NCBI GenBank assembly: GCA_024509875.1
Contig: JAMPIV010004939.1
Location: forward strand, 266,001 to 330,000
From: Oreohelix idahoensis
Taxonomy: Eukaryota > Mollusca > Gastropoda > Stylommatophora > Oreohelicidae
Direction of reading: 5' to 3'
DNA: 64,000 nucleotides
Position 1 is the stretch's first letter, and every line of letters starts with the position of its first letter. Shown piece after piece: positions 55,987 through 64,000 of this stretch. The position numbers were made by a program, and so were the translations under genes. Below the pieces are notes generated by a model, which saw only the letters and a program-made list of their open reading frames with translations, made no database searches and had not been told where the DNA came from.

Positions 55987-56047
55987 CTAGTGAGTAGTTG
56001 TCTACGACCCCACTTCACCTCTCAGCGTCTTATATTCTCATCACTAG

Positions 56048-56048
<1 letters not shown>

Positions 56049-56100
<52 letters not shown>
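56049..56100. repeat. (CA)n microsatellite
   Basis: About 26 CA units. A second CA/CG-rich tract lies at 56838-56885. Confidence 0.97.
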
Positions 56101-56101
<1 letters not shown>

Positions 56102-57153
56102 CACAACACAAAACCAAAACAATCCCCCTCATACCGATCCTTACTCATCTGCCTCTATAACATGTACTACTTTAAAATATATTTTCCTCTTTATTCTATA
56201 GCGGGTAGGAACAATGGGAATTCACTCAAAAGAGTGTTTATAAAAAGTCCTTCTTCTCAAGTCAAGTAGTAACATAGTTGGCTGAAGGTTTTGGAACAAA
56301 CAAATTTGTTATATTCATGTAAACGATAAAAAACACAATTCCTTCCAATAAAAATGATAAATTTACTTCTAAACCAGCTTGATGTTTGTAATCAGACTAC
56401 GACACATCCATATAGATAACAAAGTTCTGCTGAGATCACTTTTGCGTAGTGTACCTATACCTAAACTTTCATGAAACACACAAAAATCTCCTGTTATTGC
56501 TTACGAATACACAATATTATAGAAATAATGCCTTAACAAGACTATTTAAAACATTACAGATAATCAATAGTGAACGAGTCTAGCAAACCAAGAAAGCTAA
56601 CTTAATAACTTGGGTTGTGTTAATTTAGCTTTAGACATAGATAGAACATAAATACTAATTGTAAGTCATTTCGATGCTAGGTATAAAATAAATATAGAGG
56701 ACTAGTATTTAACAAGAGTAACGATAACTCGTATACAACAACCTATTTGTAGCACAATACAACCAAATAAGTCCAACATAATGCTAACCAGATGACCGCC
56801 CGGGGTGGAACAAGCTTGGGTCAAAACAACAGCCACATGTACACACACACACACACGCACACACACACACACGCGCGCGTGCGCAGACTCGCACACACAT
56901 TAAGGAAGGAACAGCAAACCGGACAGAGCATGACAGGAACACAGTTAATTTAAATATCACTAAATGAGTATCGTTATTAATCTTGATATAAAATATTTAA
57001 GATACAACTATCCCCGTGTACATCGATATGTAATTATATTCACCCAACATCGGAAACTCCCTGTCATATCTTTGAGTAGTTGAGAACTATGATATGTCCT
57101 GTTTATCTAAAGCTATATAGTAACTTTCTCCTTTTTATTTTTTCATTTTACAG
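56101..57153. other. Unassigned sequence
   Basis: No gene was recognised. It ends in a pyrimidine tract plus TTTTACAG directly before the ATG at 57154, which has the form of a 3' splice site. Confidence 0.4.
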
Positions 57154-57432
57154 ATGCCTTCACGTCGTCGAAATATTCTAACCTCCATTAGCTATCTCCA
57201 GGCGAACCGGTCTCGGTATTGCGAAAGTTGTCGGGATGAACAACCGAACCAACTAGCCCATTCCTGTCTGACGTCATCGGGTGAGCATCTGGTTAATATG
57301 CACATAGAGGACGTCCTCCTACAGGTGGTCCCACATGACCACCTTGTCGAGCTAACAGTAGAGTTCGTACGGAGAGTGTTGATACGCTATATACAGCGCC
57401 ACGCGGCTCGAAAAAACCATCAACAGGAGTAA
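57154..57432 (+). CDS. Small Cys/His protein of unknown function
   Basis: A 92-codon frame starting M-P-S-R-R-R-N-I-L. A compact metal-binding-like motif Y-C-E-S-C...P-N-Q-L-A-H-S-C has spacing C-x2-C-x9-H-x-C (residues about 25-40). An amphipathic C-terminal helix follows (V-E-L-T-V-E-F-V-R-R-V-L-I-R-Y-I), with a basic end. Basic termini and one small zinc motif suggest nucleic-acid or protein binding. It lies 340 bp upstream of the PC4-like gene on the same strand, and the two may belong to one viral remnant. No family was recognised with certainty. Confidence 0.55.
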   Translation: MPSRRRNILTSISYLQANRSRYCESCRDEQPNQLAHSCLTSSGEHLVNMHIEDVLLQVVPHDHLVELTVEFVRRVLIRYIQRHAARKNHQQE

Positions 57433-57702
57433 AGACACCAGCAAAAGACATGGGCGCATAAACCCTAATCCTTTCTCTATATCATTTTTATAAGGATTTA
57501 CTCACCATTTTATGAATATTCGTTGTCGTTTTTTCCTCACCCCAATACAGCCATGTGTCATTGTTCGCACGCAACCACGTCAACGACCCTTTTCGACGAA
57601 TCACGACCTGGCTAACACACGTGTCTGGTCACACGATCGATTTTCACAATCAAATCCTAGCTAGGGCACGCCTCAAAAAACCAGATTGAACTGATATTCC
57701 TG

Positions 57703-57710
57703 TATTTAAA
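57703..57710 (+). promoter_or_regulatory. TATA-like element upstream of the PC4-like gene
   Basis: TATTTAAA lies 64 bp upstream of ATG 57774. With AATAAA 11 bp past the stop codon, this gives a very compact transcription unit. Confidence 0.5.
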
Positions 57711-57773
57711 CACTTGGAGACTCATACTTTATTCAAGCGTTGGTGTGATAACGACAGATACATCTCGTTGAAA

Positions 57774-58349
57774 ATGACTGCTCCCACCAACTGGGTCTAC
57801 ATCAAGAGAACTGATGAAATGCTTAAACCTTTGGCTAGTGGTCTGAAGGCTGCGTCTGTAAGTGTTTACCGAGGTCAACCGTTACTCCACGTGCAAAAAT
57901 ATTTTTCTGAATCCTACCTCAAGTTTCTTACCAAACACGGCATTACGTTAACTCGCCCTGAGTTTGAACATTTGTTAACGTTACAGGGCGAAATCCTCGC
58001 CGAATTTGACCGACTACAGCCACCAAGCACGGATACCTATCCAGCTACTGGTACCAGTACCACGTTTGATCAGTACATCAATTCCAGCGGTTACCAACCA
58101 ATATCAACAGAACCGAGTTGGTTTCCTACCACAGACAATCACCTATCCGATGTCACTAATCTACCGCCGAAGAAGACGCCTACTTCCACTAACATGTTTG
58201 ACGAATACATGAACTCTAATTGTCCAATATCACCAGATCCGAGTTGGTTTCTTACGACCACCACCACAGACACCCACCTGACAGATGTCCCTAATCTACC
58301 ACAGAAGAAGCAGAAGAAACCTACCAAGCGGCTGAAAGTTGTTCTTTAG
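57774..58349 (+). CDS. PC4-like single-stranded-DNA-binding-domain protein
   Basis: Start chosen at ATG 57774 (GAAAATGA) over the upstream TTG; 191 residues. Residues about 22-80 match the PC4/SUB1 fold pattern: V-S-V-Y-R-G-Q-P-L-L-H-V-Q-K-Y-F, then K-H-G-I-T-L-T-R-P-E-F-E-H-L and a helix. The C-terminal half holds two copies of a ~45-residue Ser/Thr-rich module (F-D-Q-Y-I-N-S-S / F-D-E-Y-M-N-S-N, then P-S-W-F and N-L-P-x-K-K). It ends in a basic, nuclear-localisation-like K-K-Q-K-K-P-T-K-R-L-K. PC4 proteins bind ssDNA in transcription and replication, and PC4-like genes also occur in large DNA viruses. It is intronless and intact. Confidence 0.68.
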   Translation: MTAPTNWVYIKRTDEMLKPLASGLKAASVSVYRGQPLLHVQKYFSESYLKFLTKHGITLTRPEFEHLLTLQGEILAEFDRLQPPSTDTYPATGTSTTFDQYINSSGYQPISTEPSWFPTTDNHLSDVTNLPPKKTPTSTNMFDEYMNSNCPISPDPSWFLTTTTTDTHLTDVPNLPQKKQKKPTKRLKVVL

Positions 58350-58359
58350 TATTTGACAA

Positions 58360-58365
58360 AATAAA
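58360..58365 (+). terminator. Polyadenylation signal of the PC4-like gene
   Basis: AATAAA, 11 bp after the TAG stop. Confidence 0.6.
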
Positions 58366-58394
58366 AAAAATATTAACTAAAATTCTTTTTGTTA

Positions 58395-58920
58395 CCTATA
58401 TCGTCCGTTGTATGTCTAAATATATCGTCTAACTGTTGTAAAGTAACTGTTGTATGTCTCAATATATCGTCTAACTGTTGTAAAATAAATGTTTTATGTC
58501 TAACTGTATATCTCAATAAATATCGTCTTCTTGTTATCGTCTTCTTGTTATCGTCTTCTTGTTATCTTCCTATTATCGTCTTCTTGTTATCTCAAGTCTC
58601 AAAGTCTAACTATTACCGTCTTCCTATTATCGTCTTCTTGTTGTCTCAATAAACATCGTCTTCCTATTATCTAACTATTGTCTAAATATATCCTCTTCTT
58701 GTTATCTATAAATAACGTCTTCTTGTTGTCTAAAACATATCGTCTTCCTATTATCTAAATATAACTGTTCGTATAACTGCTCGTATAACTATTGTCTAAA
58801 TATATCGTCTGAATATATCGTCTTCTTGTTATCTCAAGTCTAACTATTACCGTCTTCCTATTGTCAAAATATATCCTTTTCTTGTTATCGTCTTCTTGTT
58901 ATCTAAAACAACAACACTAA
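58395..58920. repeat. Degenerate TATCGTCTTCTTGT minisatellite
   Basis: More than 20 irregular units of TATCGTCTTCTTGT or TATCGTCTTCCTAT mixed with TCTAACTGTTGTAAA units. The 87-codon frame across it is a by-product. Confidence 0.85.
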
Positions 58921-58924
58921 TATC

Positions 58925-59034
58925 CCGCCTGCGCGCCGCCTGAATGCGCTTATATAAAAGTCACGCGCCGCCTGGCGTTTTTGCTATATAAATGTCACGC
59001 GCCGCCTGGCGCGCCGCCTGCGCGCCGCCTGAAT
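58925..59034. promoter_or_regulatory. GC-rich repeat cluster with two TATA-like boxes
   Basis: The block TATATAAAAGTCACGCGCCG (58950) recurs as TATATAAATGTCACGCGCCG (58986). Seven GCCGCCTG units lie in and around them and the palindrome GGCGCGCC is present. The composition is sharply GC-rich in an AT-rich region. It could be a duplicated promoter; no gene starts immediately downstream on either strand. Confidence 0.4.
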
Positions 59035-59640
59035 ACTACCTAAGTTGCGCATTCCCTACTACTAATAGAACTATAAAAAAAAGGTCCGTTCACAAATTGA
59101 TGTTCAACTTTGAAATTTGTTTTTAAAAAAAACTACCTAATGTAATGAATTTATATTTTGCATATAGTCTTATATTATCCATGACGTTATGAAAACATTT
59201 TTAGCCTCCAGAAAATGTATCTAGTTTAAGATATCCCTTCTTCAGGTTATATTAAAATCACACTCCCCTACCGGTATTAAAATGTAACATGTTAGCAGTA
59301 CATTCGTGTTGCACGGGCAATAAATGATTTTTTAATAGAAAAAAATATATTTTAAGACAAAATTATGACATTTCGTGCACCGCATTTGTCTGCTGTTGAA
59401 AGCTGAAATAGTGCGACACCGTTGTAAAGTCAGTGGCGTATTGTGAAATTATTGTAAAGTTATAGCTGCATTGTATTATATTGAAACAAATTTTTTTTTT
59501 CTGCACATATAGAATAATATTACATTCATTATGAGTTTGAAGTGCAAATTTATACCTATGAAGAAGGTTACTGTAATGCTATAATGACACTTCTGCAGGG
59601 AGGCTAAAAAAGGGAGTTTATATCACGACATCAATAGACC

Positions 59641-60793
59641 TGACAGAAGAACACCGGTTGCGCTTGATATTAACAAAGTTTCTTTTTGTCAATGGATACA
59701 ACATGATGTTGAATCTAAAAATGTCAGGCAAGGAAGGAAAAAAAGTTGACAACTTCGATGAAGAAGTTATTCGAAGTGAGATTTTCAAAATGTTTTCGTT
59801 AAATGAACTTTTCACTCTCCGCAAACTGAAAGTGAAGCTGCTAAAGGATTGCGATATTGATATCTCAAAAACAACTCTTTGGAAAGTTCTAAGATCCGTC
59901 GGTTTTACGTTTCGCAAATTGGAGGCAGGAACGTATTATGTGAAAAATCACACTTAATTGCTGCCCGAAGCAAATTCCTTGGACAGTTACGAGCACGAAG
60001 GAAGGACGGATATGATATAGTATATTTAGACGAAACATGGGTTAATTCGCACCATACAAATGAGAAAGAAAGACAATCTTCTGACAGTGTTCATAAAAGG
60101 AGAATTCCCAGTAGCAAAGGACAACGAATTAAAATTGCGCATGCTGACAGCAGTGAAAATGGAATTGTCCATGACGCAGAACTAATGTTCCAGGCAATTT
60201 CCACAGATGGTAGGGCCTACCATACTGAAATGAATGGACATATTTTTCGTTCTTGGATAGAAACAACTCTTCTCCCCATTCTTGACAGACCTTCATGCAT
60301 TGTAATGGACAATGCATCTTATCACAATGTTGTAACTCAAGAAGGCAAAGTACCAACTTCCTCAAGCACAAAAGATGAAATGAGAACTTGGCTACGAAAT
60401 GAAAATGTCAGTGTCGACAATAACTATTTGAAACCTGAATGGTTACAGCTTGTAAAACAGACTAAGAAGACTAAGGTGTATTGCGTTGACAAAATAATTG
60501 AATCATATGGTCACAGCTCTCTTCGACTACCACCTTATCATTCGCATCTTAACCAAATAGAATTACTTTGGGCTAAAATCAAAGGACAGGTTGCAGCACA
60601 GAACACCACATTTAAAATGAGCGACGTGAAAGTTCTTACACATGATACCCTAAAAAAGACAGATTTTCAATTCTGGAAGAAATGTGTAGATCGTGTGCTC
60701 CGTGAAGGAGAAGAATACTGGCAACGTGATGGATTACAGTTTATCCAGCCATTAACAGTTATTAATCTAATGGAATCGTCAGATACGGACTGA
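59641..60793 (+). pseudogene. Tc1/mariner (IS630-like) transposase, DD83E type, one frame break
   Basis: The N-terminal frame (59658-59957) has a helix-turn-helix region ending K-T-T-L-W-K-V-L-R-S-V-G-F. The catalytic frame (59879-60793) opens in a second frame and has Y-L-D-E-T-W (Asp51 of that frame), V-M-D-N-A-S-Y-H (Asp144) and P-P-Y-H-S-H-L-N-Q-I-E (Glu228). The last two are separated by 83 residues instead of the usual 34-39. The frames join across an A5 run near 59945, with one base lacking. Terminal inverted repeats were not found. The long spacing recalls the DD82E (Sailor-like) group. Confidence 0.85.
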
Positions 60794-61288
60794 GATAAAT
60801 GTAACTTAATTGAGATATCAAAAACATAAACCAATGTAATTATGCTCCTTCAAAACAGGAAGAAATAGTGCAGGTGTGCATGTAAAATTTACCGTGTCGT
60901 TTATGTAACAGTGTGGCCTACTACGACGCTACAACTGTTAGACTTATAGTAAAGTACTTATGAATGACTTGTTAGAAATAAATAAAACACTAGTCAAGAA
61001 TCAATGACATCATCAGTCAAGGCACACATGAACTCATGATGTCATCAAACCTTATGTGGCCTCCATACAAGACAGACCGGAAAAAATATGATTAGAGAGA
61101 ACCTTGAACAATGGTTGGTCATCGTCACTTAGAAACAATAATTTTAGACTAGAGGTTTCGTAGTTAATTAGGTTAAAGATTATTTTAACAGTCAGTTGGG
61201 CCCCAAAACCAATCACAAGAAGGTTTCCGGTCTTAGCTCCAATAAGAAATATTTCATCCGGCAAGCCATAGTACCGGACTAGTATAAA
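60794..61288. other. Unassigned sequence
   Basis: Probable 3' flank of the transposon. No open frame, and terminal repeats are not evident. Confidence 0.4.
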
Positions 61289-61468
61289 GACTGATGCATC
61301 ATAGTAACCAGTCAGAGCTTGAGACAGTTATCTCAAAGCTAGAGCCAAACCTACACAAGGCGTTTCTCTCTTGAGGTTGTGTGTGTGCTGTGGTGTAGCT
61401 TTTCAGCTAACAGCTTTTTTTTTTGTTTCAATATTTGGTTTTTGGACCAAGAGAATCTCAATAAGACG

Positions 61469-62683
61469 ATGTCAGCACCAGTAGTTCCAGTACTTCATAT
61501 CAACATGGAAGAAGATTTCGAAGGAGGCGTCCTTCACAAACCAGGTACGCTAATTATAACTGTTACCGGCCCACAGGCCAATAGAGCCTCCTCCTCTTTA
61601 ATAGCGAGTATTCTCACAGGGCCTGCTGGTGTAGGCACGAGTGGCATTGCCACACTATACCGCTTTGCCGGGCCGTTTAAGTGGTACGCCACATTAATGG
61701 CAGCGGCGCAAGTCAAACACTATCAAGGCCTGCATGGAAAAAGGTTGGACTGAACAAACCCACAAATGTCCGTATATATTGAGCACCAGGACAAAGAGAA
61801 GTCCAAATGTATCCTTCATTGGATACCACCTACGATGAAGGTAGAAGCGGTGCAGAGAGTGGCAGCTGCAGTTTCGGGTGACAAGAATGCCGAAGTTTGT
61901 AGAATAAACACGGCATACGACAAATGGAACTTCCTTTACAAGCCTTCTACACATCAGGTCCCGCATTTTATCCATTTGATGATGGCGGGTTGAGAAGAAG
62001 GGAAAATACAGCGGGTACGGGTGTCCCTGCGCGGTCGGAAAATCCAGTGTGCGGTGTGTGGGCTTGACACTCATTGGGTGAGTCAATGCCCAAAAAAGAG
62101 AACGGCCCCTCAAGTCAGACCATCGAAGGTAGAAGAAGCTGTCGCCAACACCACACCGGCGGAAGAAAGCCAACCTAGAGAGCTCCTTGCCCCAGAAAGC
62201 CCCCAGGCCAGTCCAGCCGGCGATGGTTACACGGTTGTGAACCGCACTAAGCACACCCCAAAACGGAAAAGGCCCGTTTTCCAAGCAATGGACAGGCCTG
62301 TTAAATCAAAAGATTTAAGGCGCTGCGAACAAACAAGTACAACACCGGCTCAACGCTCATCGAGCAAGCCACAGAACCTGCCTTTGTCGCCAAAGGCGTT
62401 TCAAGAGGAGCCTTTCCCTGGTTGGGCGACGTCAACACCTGTTGTTGACGAGCACGATATAGTCATGTCCCGGCCTAATGAATCTGAAGGGAGAACGCCT
62501 CTGCAACCAGGTACGTCGGGAGCCAGGCAAGATCAGTTCTCAGGAGTGCCTGTGTCACAGGCATCACAAGACAAGCTGTATCCCAGCTGGGCGACCTTAG
62601 CAGAAGATGAAGGCCTCGACTCCCTGATGACACAGGTCAGCATCTTCATTGACGATGAAGAATTTAATTCCGACAAGGAATGA
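61469..62683 (+). pseudogene. LINE ORF1 (gag-like RNA-binding protein) with two in-frame TGA codons
   Basis: A single reading frame of about 405 codons from ATG 61469, interrupted only by TGA at 61751 and 61991. An N-terminal RRM-like region has G-T-L-I-I-T-V-T-G-P and F-K-W-Y-A-T-L. A second block has L-H-W-I-P-P-T-M-K-V, and a CCHC knuckle C-A-V-C-G-L-D-T-H-W-V-S-Q-C follows at about 62050. A Ser/Pro/Thr-rich acidic tail ends the frame. ORF1 proteins of this layout coat LINE RNA. Confidence 0.72.
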
Positions 62684-62918
62684 TCCTTTTTAAAGTCTGG
62701 TTTCCTCGCACCGTGACCGTGTGGGTGCAGTGCTGTTCCAGTTCTCTGTTTCCAAGTCCCAGATGTCGGGAGACGAAAAGTGCACTTGTGAAGAAAACAC
62801 CCGGGGTCTGGGGTGTACAAGCAAGATCACCCATGCTCGATCTCACAGTTCACCACCCTCCCGGTGAGCCAGCCAAGAGTGTAAAGAACAGAACAGTCAG
62901 CTTGTGTGAGGAAGAACA

Positions 62919-62991
62919 CCCCCCCCCCCGCCCCCCCTGCCCCCCCCCCCCCCCCACCCCCTCCCCACCCCCCCCCCCCCCTCCCCCCCAG
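62919..62991. repeat. Poly(C) tract
   Basis: About 70 bases that are almost all cytosine, with single G, A and T interruptions, between ORF1 and ORF2. Confidence 0.95.
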
Positions 62992-63344
62992 CGCTTTCAT
63001 GTTGGAAACCCTTTCTTCGAAATGTAAATATAATAGTAAATAATTTGAAAACCTATAGTTTAGAAGTGTTTCCACAGTTTAAAGAGTTTGTTTAAATGTA
63101 AATAGTTTGTCCTTCGTTATTACAAACACACACACCACACACCAAACATGCACACAAACACAACCAACCAGCTAACCCAACCCCTCCCCCCCACCCGATA
63201 GGGCGGAATTGCCTGGCAGCGCGGTTTTGCCCGTGCTTAATTTAAATCCTAAGTGTGGAATGACAAGTGGCCAACTCTCAGCTACCACCATGTCGAGCAG
63301 CCTAGTTGCGGCAAGTGGCCAACATTCAGCTACCACTTTGTCGA

Positions 63345-64000
63345 GTAGCCTAGTTATAATTTCTCTCAATATTAACGGATTGAGAAATAAACCAGAGCAT
63401 GTTATAAAACTGATACGAAAAAATGAACTTGACTTCTTATTTTTACAACAAACCGGTATTACCTCTGATTTTCATGCGAAACAGTTGTAACTGAATTAGG
63501 GCTAAAACGTGGCTGGTTTGGCTTAGGCACCAGTCGTGCAGCAGTAGCTATTCTGCAGATTACAGAGGAGTGGGAAGAAGTACACAACAGGATAGACAGT
63601 TGTGGCAGAACTGTAATAATACAAGTACAGAACAAACACAACAGACAACACACACACATACACTTATTAACATATACGCACCCGCGGAAAGATCTGCCCA
63701 ACCTAAGTTTTATGACGGACTGTAAGACACTTTATCTAGGTATTACAAAGGAACCAAAATAGTGTTAGGCGGAGATTTTAATTGCGTCCTGTCTAATTTA
63801 GATTTATCCAACAGTTCTTTAGAATCCCAATTACGGAAAAAGACTTTCAAAAAATCGTTGCAACTCTGACTTTTACAATCTATGTTAGACGAACATGACC
63901 TTTTAGACGTCTACAGGAAAATAGAACCGCAGACACAAGCATTCACATACCAAGACAAGATAAACCCATATTTCAGACGGGCCTCGAGACTGGACAGAAT
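63345..64000 (+). pseudogene. LINE ORF2 endonuclease (partial, frame breaks)
   Basis: It opens with S-L-N-I-N-G-L-R-N-K (APE-type start, catalytic Asn) and F-L-Q-Q-T-G-I where Q-E-T is usual. Across later frames it has G-G-D-F-N-C-V-L (about 63770), D-L-L-D-V-Y-R-K and F-T-Y-Q-D. The final R-A-S-R-L-D-R lies at the window edge. Breaks occur near 63485, 63720 and 63868. Replacement of the usual catalytic Glu by Gln would be disabling. Confidence 0.72.

Larger units (their letters stand above)
61289..64000 (+). mobile_element. Tx1/L1-like LINE, 5' part (continues past the window)
   Basis: ORF1 with a zinc knuckle, a C-rich spacer, then an ORF2 endonuclease reaching the window edge. The 5' end is estimated from the sequence preceding ORF1. 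RT lies beyond 64000. Confidence 0.75.

Noticed and set aside
58389..58652. 87-codon Ser/Leu-rich frame
   Set aside because: It is encoded by a minisatellite and has no domain.
59411..60885. GAAATAGTGC near both sides of the transposase as terminal repeats
   Set aside because: The two occurrences are direct rather than inverted and the match does not extend.
61694..62284. 196-codon minus-strand frame
   Set aside because: It is antisense to LINE ORF1, where the zinc knuckle supports the plus strand.

Overview
The window is repeat-dominated DNA from an animal, most likely an invertebrate and perhaps a mollusc or other lophotrochozoan. That call rests only on the mix of elements: RTE- and I-type LINEs, tRNA-derived SINEs, Gypsy elements with an unusual pol order, Polinton/adintovirus-like genes, and many microsatellites. 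No conserved single-copy host gene, rRNA or functional tRNA was recognised. Almost every coding stretch belongs to a mobile or virus-derived element.

Layout. 0-12 kb is a patchwork of decayed LINE fragments on both strands, with two SINE families, a 40-bp minisatellite (8.9-9.2 kb) and one longer RTE-type LINE (9.35-11.5 kb) whose 618-codon frame carries the reverse transcriptase. 12.7-32.2 kb is a nested stack on the minus strand. Gypsy element A (LTRs at 12745-13376 and 31614-32247) is interrupted in pol by the related Gypsy element B (15506-24174, apparent 5-bp target duplication). Its leader is interrupted by a 2.15-kb DNA transposon with CACTG termini and a 3-bp duplication (28529-30681). 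32.8-34.6 kb holds more LINE pieces.

37.7-41.1 kb is a compact, overlapping minus-strand cluster of Polinton/adintovirus type: a packaging-type ATPase, a small basic protein with a hydrophobic tail, a conserved accessory protein, a retrovirus-like integrase with chromodomain, and a protein beginning MSFYVTLPSN. Divergent from it, at 42.7-43.5 kb, is an intronless cyclin-fold gene that keeps the Lys-Glu pair, 29 residues apart, used by cyclins to contact CDKs. 45.0-54.1 kb is Gypsy element C, with near-identical 845-bp LTRs and a GTAAC duplication. 57.1-58.4 kb carries two short intronless genes, a Cys/His protein and a PC4-like DNA-binding protein, with virus-like compact spacing. 59.6-60.8 kb is a Tc1/mariner-type transposase with DD83E spacing. 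From about 61.3 kb to the end is the 5' half of a Tx1/L1-like LINE.

How it fits together. All three Gypsy elements share the order gag-protease-integrase-RT-RNase H, the order of the Gmr1 group, not that of ordinary Ty3/Gypsy. The Polinton-like cluster, the cyclin gene and the 57-58 kb genes may be parts of one old viral integration split by later insertions, Gypsy C among them; that link is inference. Many frame breaks in otherwise fresh-looking elements fall in mononucleotide runs, so some apparent pseudogenes may be intact in the real genome.
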